This document shows positions 44,734 through 56,805 of a stretch of DNA of 64,000 nt, in pieces (position 1 is the stretch's first letter; every line of letters begins with the position of its first letter). A program made the translations under genes and the position numbers. Under the pieces are notes generated by a model, which worked only from the letters and a program-made list of their open reading frames with translations, was not told the origin of the DNA and did not search any database. Source of the stretch: Ceraceosorus guamensis (taxonomy: Eukaryota > Basidiomycota > Exobasidiomycetes > Ceraceosorales > Ceraceosoraceae); the NCBI RefSeq assembly GCF_003144195.1, contig NW_020289997.1, forward strand, positions 434,001 to 498,000. Reading direction: 5' to 3'.

Positions 44734-46430
44734 ATGGTCTCCGAAGACCTTGCAAGGCTGAGCTGGCAGAGGGTGACCTTCGATCACCTCGCAACCTTCT
44801 CGGGCTGGCTCGTGCCCTCGCGAGAGGATCGTTACGAGCACTCTATGTGGTCTTTGCTTTTTCAAACAACTCTGCCCAACCTGCTGCTCGTTCTGCACGC
44901 CCATCTCTTCCTTCGCTACCCCGAAAGCCGATCTCTAAGACTTATTCTGATGCCAATCATCGTGCTGACCGCTCTGCGCTGCGCCTTTGCGGGAAAGATC
45001 AATCCTTCCAAGTTCAATCAGTACAACTTTATGACGTCCGTAGCTGCCGTCTACACCAGTTGCAGAGCAATAGTCTGGGCCTTTCCAAAGAAGGCCCCCC
45101 AATGGACCGGCAATAATCGTCGTGTGAGTGAATGCAATCATGCTTGCACGGCGCCCGCCGTGTCCGCCAACCGCTCGATATGAGCCCAGCTTACCGTCAC
45201 TTTTGGATTCCGCTGTCCACTCTGCGGGCGTTGACAGCTACCGCTCGCTGTCGAGTTGGTGATTACGCAACGAGGTGCCTGTTGGGACTGGGGCATACCA
45301 AAACCGCCCACAAAGCCTCATCAAGAGTTCCTTTGGGACAGCTTCAACATTTCAGCCACTGGGCTCATCCTCTTTGACCTTCTTACCACCTTCATCCAGC
45401 ACCCCGCCGTGACACCTAAGAACGAGCTGATGACATTAGAGGAGCGCAGCAGCGGTGTCCTCGGCGACTATCACCTGATTGTGGGTGAGTGATGTGACCG
45501 TCGGACGCACGATGTGACTCATGCGGCTTTTTCACGCTGCCTGTCTGCCTATCCCTCCTACGATCAGTCACATTCTGCATAGGCGTTCTAGTCGGGTGCA
45601 TGTGAGTGCTGACTTCTCGAAGGGCGACATCTTACTTTGGCTAATTGGACTTGAACTCTGCTGGTCTGCACCACCTCGTGACAGCCTCCAAACCTATCAC
45701 ACTCTATTGGCCTTGATCTTCGTGGCCATCTTTCCCAGCACCCAAGCGACATGGGCTCCCAGGCCTCTGGATGCTCCGTGGAAGTCGACTTCGTTGAGCG
45801 AGCTGTGGAGCAAGCGGTGGCACTCCTTCTTCAGGTACATTTTCCTCAACCTTGCATATCGACCTACCAACGCCCTCCTGAAGCTGTTACGAGTACCATC
45901 CAAGCCGCGACGAGCCGCTTCAGTCCTGGCCGTCTTTGTGCTTTCGGGCTTGATCCACGAAGTAGCTCAAGAAGGTATGGCCATCCGAGCTCCAGCTGCC
46001 CTTTCCGACCCGGAAAAGGCTCTATTTCATTCTCGGCAAGGCTGGGGAGCAAGGAACTACACCAGCACCTGGTTCTTCACCATGTCGGGCATCGGCGTGC
46101 TCTTGGAAGACCTCTTCACCTCTCTCACCGGTATCAAGGTCCAAGGCGTCTGGGGAAACATCTGGACCCTGACTTTCATTACGCTCACCGGAATGCCGCT
46201 GGTAAAGGTGAGCGGGGGGGGGGGGGCTCCATTGCAGTGCCATCGCTCACTGTTTCACTGAAGCCAGGCTTGCTTCCTCGCATTGCGCTGCGGCTAACCC
46301 GTCTGCACAGGTCTGGCACGCGCAAGGTATGGCTGCCGAAACCTCCGCAATCGGCTTTACGAAGCCGCTGGTTGATCGTGTCGTCGACTTGCTCATCAAA
46401 TTGCAAGGAGAGTCTGTCTCGAAGGCTTGA
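44734..46430 (+). CDS. Wax-synthase-like membrane-bound O-acyltransferase
   Basis: Family members move acyl or acetyl groups to alcohols, sterols or secondary metabolites at the ER; the substrate here is unknown. Exons 44734-45123, 45238-45484, 45583-45601, 45685-46207 and 46311-46430 give 432 residues. Several hydrophobic helices are present (SLLFQTTLPNLLLVLHAHLF; ISATGLILFDLLTTF; QTYHTLLALIFVAIFP). The motif STSLSELWSKRWHSFFR and the catalytic-type His in LSGLIHEVAQ are the two hallmark segments, spaced as in fungal wax-synthase-domain proteins. The third exon is only 19 bases (coding for VLVGC and split codons); without it the frame would stop. GIGVLLEDLF and GMPLVKVWHAQG follow. An intron carries a long G run. 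It is convergent with ERG2. Confidence 0.82.
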
Positions 46431-46860
46431 GAGCTTCTTGCATCTCTCTTTGCCCTGGCACGCCAGTCGCGCTCAGTCAGATGCTCAGCACACTTGCAAG
46501 AAATTCGCCTACATCTCACTCCTTGAGGAGGTCCCGACCGCCTTCCGTCTAGGGGAAATTTTTCTGCGTTTCCATTATCATGTCCTCCTCCCGTGCTGCT
46601 TGCTGCGACCAGATACATGTGCTCTTAACAATTTTTGGCCTGCATGTGATGCTTATCGCTGCTCAGGCGAATGCTACACGTCTCGCCTCGCCCGCATCTC
46701 GTCCGCATCGCCCTTGCTCACTGCTCCGTTACGCCCATCCCCTTTCCCACCATCAGACCTCTAAGGACTCCAAGCATTGCCCTTGACTGTGAGCGACAAA
46801 CGAGATCTCTCAGATCGGAGGTCTATGGGTTGCTGTTGGGAGGAGCAGGCATCTGCGAGC
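46431..46860. other. Convergent intergenic region acyltransferase/ERG2
   Basis: 430 bases between stop codons, T-rich around 46555-46635 (GAAATTTTTCTGCG, AACAATTTTTGGCC), probably containing the 3' ends of both transcripts. No gene is seen. Confidence 0.5.
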
Positions 46861-48023
46861 TTAGAACTTGCCTGCGATGTGACACGAACGAAGATCGCAT
46901 CAGTAGCTTGCAAATTTGGAGAGCTCCCTCTTCCAACAATGCAGACGGGATGAGGCTCACCGATGAGCAGATTGCCAAGCATCTCCCTTGCGGTCACCCA
47001 GGCCGTCCAGCCAAAGGTCGGAAAGTCTAGTGTGGAAAAGAGCACGTCGGCCAATCCGAAGGGCATCATGGGAGGAATCCAACCTGAGAAAGGGGAAGTG
47101 CGAAAGCGGATAGAGAAGGAGGTGTTCAGTGTGGAGCGCCGCGCATTCACTCAGCTAGCTGCGCTGGACAGACTGACCTTGCGCGAGTTCCAAAGCCCAG
47201 CATCCGGTCTCGGGCATCATGTACTGCTTCACCTCCCCTCGCCTCAGATGATGCTGCGATCCTGGGCGGTAGATCTGAAAAGCGTTGCATGAGATTACTG
47301 GTATGCTAGCAGCTCACCCAACTTCTCAAGCAGCCGACTGCAAAGCAGTCCGTGCTTTGGGCAATGCTGGCTCCGCATTCCTAGTAACCGCTGCACTCAC
47401 CTCGGCCTCCACACCGTGAGCAAAGAATGCTCGCTGCTCGCCAGTCAGGATGTGGAAGTAGTCGTCGGCCGTATGCCTGCCTGTATGACCCTCTGTGCCG
47501 ATAGGCGTGCCAAAGAAGATGAGATACTCGGTGATGGATGCGTGGATGATGTACATGCTTCCCATCGCTCCTGCATCACGGGATGGGTTTGGGCCAATTA
47601 TGAGCAATGAGAAAGAGAGCTACTGGCAGTGTGCCATTCACCTCCTGCATTGTTGAAAATCCACTCTGAAGGCACATCGATGCTCCTAGAATTCAGATAG
47701 GGAGCCAACTTGTCATCCGCATGCAGCCTCCTCAAGATCTCATCGAACACATCCTTCGTGGAGTTGTGTCCCGCGCCGGTCACCTCCCTTGTGATGGCGT
47801 GAAGAGCCTTCGGATCGAAGATGTAATGGTTGGATTTGATGCTTTCCAGCCAGCTTACGGCGTAGTAGATTAGGATCACTGCGGTGCTGATCAGAGCGAG
47901 ACGACGTGGCCAGATAGATGGAGTGCTCTGGGACAATTTCGAGCTGGCTTTGGGCTTGGTGGGTGCGGTCTTGATGCCGTTGGGCTTGCTGGAAGGAGTC
48001 GGAGATGCTCGTGTGCGAGACAT
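46861..48023 (-). CDS. ERG2: C-8 sterol isomerase Erg2
   Basis: Erg2 shifts the C8-C9 double bond of fecosterol to C7-C8 (episterol) in ER ergosterol synthesis and belongs to the sigma-1 receptor family. Exons 48023-47642, 47570-47401, 47274-47178, 47083-46961 and 46871-46861 give 260 residues, about 40 longer than yeast through a polar N-terminus. A single N-terminal membrane helix ([19 protein letters not shown]) is followed by [33 protein letters not shown], then [20 protein letters not shown] and [20 protein letters not shown], and [20 protein letters not shown]. These are the invariant family blocks. The last exon is 11 bases and gives a GKF end; if the last intron were retained the tail would be ~60 residues of unrelated sequence. 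It is divergent from the acyl-CoA ligase gene. Confidence 0.94.
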
Positions 48024-50020
48024 TGTCGCAGCTCAGGATATGAGTGTGGATGGCGCAGTCTGCAGAGTGGACCCCAACCACAATTGAATGGATGGAGTTG
48101 CTGGAACAATTTTAGTGTCGCCGAAGGCGCAAAACGCCTTCCTACGAAAGGGAGAAGATCTGGCCAGCGATTGGTGCTCGCTTAGAGATGCAAGGAGCGT
48201 GAATAATGTACTGCGCGGCGAAGTCAGAGTCGCAGGTGATGGATGGCCGGGGACGTAAAGACAGAAGCAACAATAGGCCGACCCAGCGAGTTGGAGGAGG
48301 ACATGGAGGTGCGTCGAGATGATGTGAGCTGAGGACGATGGAGAGATGGGACCATCTCGCTGAAGTGGACATGCAGAGCAGACATCACCCGACTCGCATG
48401 CGCAGTCAAGAGTCACGAGTCAAGTCCACCCTCACACCACATATCCCCCGCCTTTCGATTCAAGATTCACAAATCATTCGATATTAGTTGCGTTCGCGTT
48501 GCTCTTCTGTTGATTCAAAGATCGCATGCTTATTATTGCTTCAATCACGTGAATGTTACTCTGCTGCCCGCGAATCGCGAAAATGCGCGCGCGGCACGTT
48601 TGATCGAGAGCAACCGCGTTAAGGGCAAAGCGGCGTTTCGCCCCGCGAATCTTTTTAATTTGCTTCGCGAATCAGAATCACTCGATGCATGCGTGCCATT
48701 TCCTCATGCCACCGCGTCTTGATTCGTGATTCTGGATTCACATTTATTGATTGTTATTTGATTCATCAGTTGATTCAATTCAAAATTGATTGTAGTTTTG
48801 AGTTTTGAGGCTGATGAGTCAAAGAAGTCTTAAGCTTAAGTCTTGTGTCACGAGTCTGCTCTCGGCGCCAGATAATTTGAATCGTGAAATAGTCCAGCTC
48901 ATTCTTGACTGTCCGGCTTTCCACTCCGCCCAGATGACCGATCACGAATCCACTCAACCCACGCCTGATCAGTGCGGGATTCAGTCGATCAAGAGAGTCG
49001 TGAGGCGGGCGTTATGAATCTGTCCAGAAGGTCCACAAAGTGCTCTCCGATGGGTTTGGAAATAGGATGGTGAGGATCTCAACTGGCGGCCGCTTCTCCA
49101 TCATGCTGCTGCTCACCATGCCCTCGCGCTCTACATTCGTTGTGATTCGCGATCCTCGATTCGTGAGCGCCACAGACAAAGTACCGCCGTCAAAATTGAC
49201 GGCCCCATCTGTATGCCTGCTGTGAGGGAATGATATGGAGTGGGCCAGCCATGCATGATGGACGAGTCGATGCCCCCACTACCAGCAGAGCGAAAGCTAG
49301 GCCTTTCTGGAATGGTTGGATGTCTCCCTCCCTGCTGATCGAGACGAGCGATAGGCAGGCAGGCGGCTTCATCAGCCAGCCAGCATGTGCTGCTGCAGCA
49401 GCATCCCGCCGTGCGGAAGCCGTCCGTGACGTTTCGGCTTTCGGCACCACCACCCTGCATGCATACGGTTTGTCCTGCGCTGCACCAGCCAAGGGTGGAG
49501 CATGCACCGGCCTGCACCGACTCCCTCTATGTGGGCCCTATATGTACCCCACACACTCCACACCACCAGGCACAGCAGCTAGGCGCGGCTGCTGGCTGCA
49601 GCAGAGGTCACACTCACTACATGGCACCGCGCATGTTTCTACGCCGATGCAAGACTCCGGTCACTCGAATGCGAGTCAAGAGCAGAGCGCATCGCATCGG
49701 TCACGGCTGGGATGGATTGCCATTGTGATCGACATTCCTCTCGGCGTTTGCAACCTCACCGCTGCAAAGCAGAATGGATTGCATGTTCTTACCTCACCCA
49801 ATCCTCATCCCCTCACCGCAAACATCCGCTCACCAATCCTGCTGTCGGCCATCATTCCCATCCTGAAAGGCTGAGCTCAGACCCAGATTGAAGCCACGCT
49901 CTCACACTTGCAATGTCCACGTGAATTGAACCAGAACATGGAGATTGTGCACCATCAACCTCTTCTCCGCAGCTAGCCTCAGAGGCTGACCAGAAGCGGG
50001 AGAGCAAAGCGTAGTGCAAA
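48024..50020. other. Divergent intergenic region ERG2 / acyl-CoA ligase
   Basis: 2 kb with no supported gene. It holds AGTCACGAGTCA (48411-48422), another TCACGAGT (48848-48855), ATCACGTGA (48544-48552), and an AT-rich patch with repeated TTGATTC/GATTCA words (48720-48800). The frame at 49230-49874 crosses repeated GCATGC-rich sequence and shows no domain. Confidence 0.5.
48544..48552. promoter_or_regulatory. ATCACGTGA palindrome upstream of ERG2
   Basis: Sixth exact TCACGTGA copy, about 520 bases above the ERG2 ATG. Confidence 0.4.
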
Positions 50021-52639
50021 ATGACCATCTTCAAGAGCTCCGCTCCCTCCGTTGGTCGTTATCCCGACGACATTGATCTCTATGGTGAGTCGGCGAATAG
50101 CGGCACGCGTACCGCAACCATCTTGTCCGATCACCGCGCGCGCTGATGACCGTGGCTGTGCTACCGCACGCACACACACTCTCTCTTTCGACAGGATTCA
50201 TGTTTGAGCATTTTCCCGAGGACAGGCCAGATCCAAGAGGTCGGAGCGCAGCGCTGCTCATTGACGACGATACGGGTGCAGGCTTGACGTTCGAGCAGGT
50301 CAAGGACAAGGTGGATCTGCTGTCTGTAGGCCTGCAGCAACATCTCGGCATCCAGGACGGAAGCAGCGTAGGCATCTTTAGTCCAAACAGTGTGCACTAC
50401 CCCATCGCACTCTGGGCAAGTCATCGCATCGGCGCAGTCGTCAGCGCCGCTAATCCGGCTTTCCAACCAGACGAGCTGGCTTATCAGATCGACGCTGCGA
50501 AATGCAAAGCGCTGTTTGTGGGATATGAAAATAGGCAGGCTGGCTTTGCTGCAGCCCAGAGGGCTGGCATTCCCAAGCACCACGTCGTCCTGATATGCGA
50601 TCCCGCCATCGTGGCCAACATGAGCACAGAAGATGGTGGAAGAGTGGAGGGAGCGTGGACTGTGAGGAGTCATGGCTCCCTTCTTTGATGCTTGCGCTGC
50701 CCAGCTGACTTGATTTGCAAATCTTGCGTTGATGTCAGATCGAAGGTCTGATCGCCAAAGGCCGCGAAGAAGTGAAGGCAAAGGGCGAAACTGCGCTCAA
50801 GAATGCTAGAGCGCCCAAGCTAAGTCCAGGGCAAGCGAGAAAGAAGCTTGCTTTCCTCAGCTTCTCTTCTGGCACCACAGGCTTGCCAAAAGGTGTGGCT
50901 ATTGCCCATTCTTCGCCCATCGCCAATGTGCTGCAGACGGGCGTGTCGAATGGCGTGTCGATCAAGCCCGAGCTGTCCAGAGGCAGGTTCAGACCGTATC
51001 AAGACGTGAGCTTGGGCGTGCTCCCATTTTATCATATTGTGAGCTTGCAAGAGGTCGCATCCGTTCACGTGGAAAGGTGCCTGACACACACCAATCGCTC
51101 TCTTCTTGCACAGTACGGTTTGGTGGTGGTGCTGCACTTTACTTTCTACTATGGCATTCCGAACGTTTGCGTGCCAAAATTCAAGGGCATCGAGCCGATG
51201 CTGAGGAGCTGCATTCGATACAATATATCCACTTGGTGAGCTCGTCTGCTCGGTGCAAGGACGACTCTGCTGGATTTTAATCTAAGCATCGCTGCTCAAT
51301 GCTGCCTTTATAGGTGGCTGGTGCCTCCCCAAGTGGTGTTGCTCTGCAAGGACCCTGCAGCAAGACAGTATCACGAACAGGTAGCCAAGGCGAGTAGATT
51401 TCAACGACTATTTGTGGGATTCGACTCCACCGACCTGACTGCATACAACATGCTTGCGATCGCAGATCGTTCACTTTATCATGATCGGAGCAGCTCCACT
51501 ATCCGACGATCTCAGTCGGCAGCTCGACGCCATTTTGCCTGGTCTGGACTGGGGACAAGGGTACGGTATGACGGAAACGTGCACCGTGACAGTGAGCTCC
51601 AATCGTATCTGCGCTCTCGACGTTCGGCGCTCACTAGCCGAACTGTCTCCTCCAAACTCAGCTCATGCACCCGCTTGACACCAAGCCAGTCCTGGGATCT
51701 GCAGGACGCCTGATCTCGGACACAGAAGCCAAGGTCGTGACGCCCGAAGGAAAAGAGTGTGCAATCAATGAGCGAGGGGAACTGTGGATTCGGGCCCCTC
51801 AGAACACCCTAGGGTGAGCGGCGGCGGCGAAGCGCGCGTCCATACCACCTTTCCCACGCCTCATCACTGGCGAGGCCTCTTCCCGCAGATACTTCAATAA
51901 TGCCCAAGCTACAAAAGAAATGTTCCTCGAAGGTAATTGGGTGCGAACAGGGGACGAGGTGTATTTCGATGAGCAGCAAAACGTCTTTATCACTGATCGC
52001 ATCAAGGTGAGTTTGCGAAAGCCTGCCTGCTCTGGCAAATGACGTCTAAACGTGCGTCGTCGCTCGCCACTTTTACGCCATTAGGAATTGATCAAAGTCA
52101 AGGGATTCCAAGTAGCGCCGGCCGAGCTGGAAGGATGGATCTTGAATCATGCCGATGTGCGCGACTGCGGCGTCATTGGTCTACCAGACGAGTCTGCAGG
52201 CGAGAGTCCTTGCGCCTTCATAGCCTTGTCTGCGGACGCGGCGCAGCGCTGCCAGGGCGCTGCGAAGAAAGGCGAGCAGTCCAGGCTCAAGGCACTTGAA
52301 GCTATCAAGGAGAGCGTCATCAAGCATGTAGCGGATCACAAAGTCCGGTGAGTGTCCGAGGTGAGGAGGAAAACGAGCTTGCCGCTGCTTACTTCCTATC
52401 GCACCTGTTCCTGATCATCACAGTTACAAGCACCTTGGCAGAGTGGAGATGTGAGTCTGAGTGAGGTTGCGTGATGTTCCTTCCGCGGCTCACCGATCGT
52501 GAGCGTGCACCTGCCCCTGCGTCCTGCTTCATGTAGTGTGGATACCATACCCGCCACCGCCAGCGGAAAGATTCTTCGAAGAGAGCTTCGTGAATTGGGC
52601 AAGAAGCTGTCGCCTTTGCGGCCTCAGTCCAAGCTTTAA
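50021..52639 (+). CDS. 4-coumarate-CoA ligase-like acyl-CoA synthetase, peroxisomal
   Basis: An ANL-superfamily adenylating enzyme that activates an organic acid to its CoA thioester; the acid is not evident. Eleven exons (50021-50084, 50195-50661, 50739-51038, 51114-51235, 51314-51380, 51466-51591, 51662-51813, 51889-52006, 52085-52347, 52424-52450, 52537-52639) keep frame and give 602 residues. The AMP-binding loop SFSSGTTGLPKG is at 218-229; WGQGYGMTET, RGELWIRAPQ, EGNWVRTGDEVYFDE, DRIKELIKVKGFQVAPAELE and the C-terminal lysine motif TASGKILRRELRE follow in canonical order. The protein ends QSKL, a strong peroxisomal PTS1 signal, matching peroxisomal 4CL-like enzymes of fungi. One 27-base exon and a weak GTAGCC donor after exon 5 are the least usual parts. 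It is the most intron-rich gene in the window. Confidence 0.9.
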
Positions 52640-53457
52640 GCCATCTCATTGCGACTGATTGGGAGAATGTCACACTGGACCCGCTATGCATACTCTGAAC
52701 TCTTGCATTTGATCACACTTGCGAATGTACGAGGACTCGCACACCTTTGCTGCTCCAGCGGCGGATGGCTGAGTTCGCCTAACAGCAAATACACCACCAC
52801 TCGTCTGAAAGGATTTCTCCCGTCTTCAATGGGTCGAACCGCACGGAGAACAAGCAGCTTGCCTCATCCCTAGCCGGACCGTCCCTTTCTCCCGCTCACC
52901 CAATGAAGGAGTAGAGTGAGAGAAGAGGAGCTGAATATTCCTCTCTCCTTCATCGCTCAGACTACCATGGTGCTACTGACCGCTCGTTTCGAAAAGCGAG
53001 CGGCGGTCGCGGGCTAGGAGCGTCAAATATATGGAGAGGTTTGTTCGTGGCAAAGATGGACAGGCGCGAGCCATCCCTGCGAAGCTACGATCGTGAAATG
53101 TGGGTAGCGCAAGCAAACTGAACTGCGTTACTAGATCTCGTGTCTGCGTTGACTCAAAGCGGATTGTGCAAACGTGCGATTGTCGAAGGGTAATCTCTAT
53201 CTCGACATGAAAAGGAAAGTAACGAGCTTGAGAAAAGAAGTTTCGGCTCTGTCAAGCTTGTCTGATGACAACGAGACGTGGATGATGATTGCTCTTTCAT
53301 TGGCTTCGTTGTGGAAGCGAAGAATTTTGCGGCAGCGCGTCCGTGATCTTGGGTCGACGCGCTAAAATTTTGCAGATGCCTTGTCTGACTGCGCGTGCAA
53401 GCACAACGCAACAATCGAGAACATTCGATGATGCGCCAATTCACCAGCTCGTTGGAA
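52640..53457. other. Convergent intergenic region ligase/Dma-like gene
   Basis: 818 bases, the longest convergent gap here. Frames on both strands (for example 53154-53444 minus and 53395-53667 plus) have no recognisable motifs. No gene is supported. Confidence 0.5.
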
Positions 53458-56400
53458 TCAGCTTTGCACCGCGTTCTGAGCCCTCTTCAGCAGCCGGCTG
53501 ATCTTGCCCTGATTACTGGGGTTGGAGCCTGCGCTTTCATGACTGCCGCTGTCTCTTCGATCCAAGGCGCTGTTTCCGGTGGCTATGCTGGAGCCCCCAG
53601 CAGAGCCGCCAAGACTGTTGCGTTCGTGTCCCTTGGAATGCCCCAGAGCGCTGCGGCTCGTGTTTGAGCTGGATCTAGAAACATTCTTGTCCATCTCGAC
53701 AAATTTGTACGGAGACCTGCGGTCGTGCGATCCCCGAATATCGGAGCCCAGCTCGACCAACTCATCCTCCTCTTCAGCTACGGACAGGTTCAGCGGCCGC
53801 TTGCCTTTTGTTGAGCTGGGCCGCCCATGCGTTTGGGAGGATGGTCCGTCAAGAGAGCTCGGTCCAGTCAGATCGCCATCGTCGAGCTCAGAAGCGTACG
53901 CGAAAGGTGTAGACGCACCAAAGAGCTGAGCGGTGTCTTCCTGATTGGAGGGGATACCGCGAGCTTGGGCGTGCGCTGCGCTAGGCGAATTTCCGTCCTG
54001 AGGCGTAGCAAATACTTCGAAGTCACTCTGCACGGACACTGCGCTTGGCCGTCGAAGATCCCCAGATGCGTGAATAAAGCGTTCCGCCTCATTCGAGGCA
54101 AGGGGAACTTCGTCCGCACGAAGCGCAGCGCTCAGACTGGGCATGTTTGGTCGAGACATTTCGCTTGATGCAGCACCTCGGATCGCGCTACGGGCGGGCG
54201 CTGGAGCCTCGGCCAGGGTGGACAAGAACGTATTGTTTTGGGGCGTTCGCGCATTTTCTAGATCGGCGCTTGGCGAGGGTATGGGTGGGGCAAATGAATG
54301 TCTTTGCTGCCCTGCAGGCATGTCTATCGGGTTGCTGCCTCTGCGAGATTCGGACACGCCTGCTACAGTCGTAAGGCCAGCCAAATCTCCTTCGTCGATG
54401 AGGTCCGCGTAGTCGGCGGCCTCATCCATGAGCTCCTCCTGCTCGTCCTCCATCCCCGCAATGCCGGGTGATTCGAGAGGCGGGGTGGCCGCACTGCGTG
54501 ACTGACTCAAGCCACCGGTAGCCGCTGCGTCAAGACTGTGAGTTGGCGCTGGATCATTCGCGACCGCAGTGCCGGGCCTTGCCCAGCCATTCGTCCGAGA
54601 CGCTTCAGCAGGTGCAGGGCGCCTGATGTGAGAGCCTGCTACCGTCAGGGAGTCGGACGGTTGATGCGAGTGGTGCGCGAGCGGAGAGCCGGTGCTGTCT
54701 GCCACTGCCAAAGGCGAAGGCTCTATCTCGGCCATCGGCGTGCTGGCAGAGACTTCAGGGTCTGCAGCAGAAGCCAATTTCTCCGCTTCCTTGATCAGCG
54801 CTTCTTGCCATGCGTCGTCTTGCTCCACGTCGGCTTCTAAGTCCGCAAAGGTCCTACACAAGGGGCAAGAGAATCCGGGGTGATGCTGGAGCAACAGGGG
54901 CCTGATGCATTTGTAATGAAAGACGTGCGAGCAGGGTGCAATGAAGAGGGACTGGCATACAGTGACCGAGAATAGGCCTGGTGCACGAGACGACGTCGGG
55001 TGGACAGCGGTGAGCAAGACGACCACGCGCAAGTGAAGTCTCCGTGTCTAGTCGCAACTCACAGATGCAGCAATCCGTCACACTCATCGACTGACGATTG
55101 GTGGGAGGCTGAGGGCCTGTCGTCGCAATTGCTGGCGGCTTTGCCTTTGCACTTTCCATCGGCGTCCCTTGCAATGCGCGAAGCTGACGAAGGGCACTCA
55201 TGCTGCCAGGCGACAAGGGCGTAGGACCGCAGTCAGATTATTTCGTCTATTCTTTTTGTGAGGGCTACCGTACTCACTTGAATTCGTTCGCGGCTCTCTG
55301 CCATCCGCGATTGAGCTCAACACGCATTTTGACGCAGCGATAAATCTCTTCCGTGCCACCTTGGTAATCCACGCCCAGCTGTACCACGTCGCCATCCTTG
55401 ATGGGAAAGGGTCTGCTCTCGGCGTTGGGTGCTGATAGCCGGATGTGATTGAGGAAAGTACCTGAGGACGACTTGGTGTCTCGGATGAAGAACTATCAAA
55501 CATGGAAGCCTGTGCGTCAGCACGAACGCTTTGGCAATCACGAACAGCAGCGGCAAAGCACAAGCTCGCTTCACTCACGTTGCCACCTGATTCGCACCAG
55601 ACTTCAGCATGACCTCGGCTAACCACCTTGCTCTTGAAGGCAATGCGTGCAGAATCGACGCGACCGCCGCCACCGGCAGAGCTTGGAATCGCTCCGCCTC
55701 TAGCACCAGGAGCACCTGACGCTGCACCAGCTAATCGCGTGCCGTTGCTTGCAACGCCGCCAGTACCGAGAGCATCACTCGCATTGCCTGTCGTGGCTGC
55801 TGCTGGTGCGGATGCAGAAGTCGCTGCTGCGGCGGCGGCTTGCGTCCCTGCGTTGGCCACTTGACTGGCATTTCGGTCCGTGAAACGGCCAATCTTGACA
55901 GTGTTGCTGCCCTCGACTAGATCGCGCTCAATCGGCTCAAAATGCAGGGAGCGTGTGGCTTCGAGATGAGGCACGAGCCGTATCCTGTGCGTTTGTCGAG
56001 CCTGTCCATCAGCAGGAGAGCTGGAAGCGGCCGCACTAGGGGCTTCATTGAGTGCAAGAGCTGCACTTGTCGAGGCTGTGGGACCAGAGCGCTCGTCGCT
56101 TGGACGAGCGGGGCTGCTGACTGCGCTCACAGGAGTCGCGCTGGGGAGCGGCGTGACGTTGCGAGAACCGTTCGGAGCTTCCTGATTTGTTCTAGCGGGA
56201 GGCGCTCTGGCTGCTGCAAGGTCGGCTGCCTCTGATCGGCCCGTGCCCAAGCTGATCCTGCGCACCATTCTGCCAAACGGGCCTCCGCCTGAGCTTCCTG
56301 AGCGAACCATGCTGGGCGACCCCTCACGCAGCCGGCTTTCCTCACCAAATGCACTGCCGCGTGAGGGAGCTCTTTGTCCCATGCCAGGACGGCGATTAGG

Positions 56401-56805
56401 AGTCGCATCGGGTGTAGCTCTGCCACTTGCGTTGCCGCCAGTAGGAAAATTGAAGCTGGCGTTGTTGGTGCTGCTATTGCTGCTGGCAGACCGGGGCAAG
56501 AAAGCCATGTTGGCTCGAAGACCTGTAGAGGAGACTCGAGTCAAGTCCGCCATTTCTTCAGTCTCTGCACCTGGAGAGTGTGGTTGAGTTGAGGTGACTG
56601 CGGCAGTCGAGTGGTTGCCGAACGGACCAAAACCTGAGAAGCCGCTGCCGTTACGTCGTCCATCTGAAGTTCTGGGCCTGAAATGCCTGAGGAAGCTTGA
56701 ACCGGATGAGGAGAGCGACGGACGTGGTGCGTCCTCTCCAGAAGCAGCGCTAGGGCTACCGCTAAAGGAGGTGGACGAGTTGTGACCTGGTGAGCGCGGC
56801 ATCAT
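53458..56805 (-). CDS. FHA-RING E3 ubiquitin ligase, Dma1/Dma2 (CHFR/RNF8-like) family
   Basis: Dma proteins are E3 ligases that read phosphothreonine through an FHA domain and act in the spindle/septation checkpoint. Exons 56805-55579, 55492-55278, 55202-55063 and 54977-53458 give 1033 residues, far above the ~270-420 of yeasts. Residues 1-270 are disordered. The FHA domain starts near 272 (HRIRLVPHLEATRSLHFEPI) with GR at 306-307, SRGHAEVW at 396-403 and RDTKSSSGTFLNH after intron 1. Between these lies a ~70-residue Ala/Gly-rich insertion. The RING-H2 begins C525/C528 (DCCIC) and reads CQSLFIAPCSHVFHYKCIRP, then GFSCPLCRTFADLEADVE, almost identical to Dma1. The last ~440 residues are disordered and Ser-rich. 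Each junction keeps frame. Confidence 0.92.

Noticed and set aside
49230-49874. 214-codon plus frame above the acyl-CoA ligase
   Set aside because: Composition follows GCATGC-rich and repeat-like DNA; no domain or start context.
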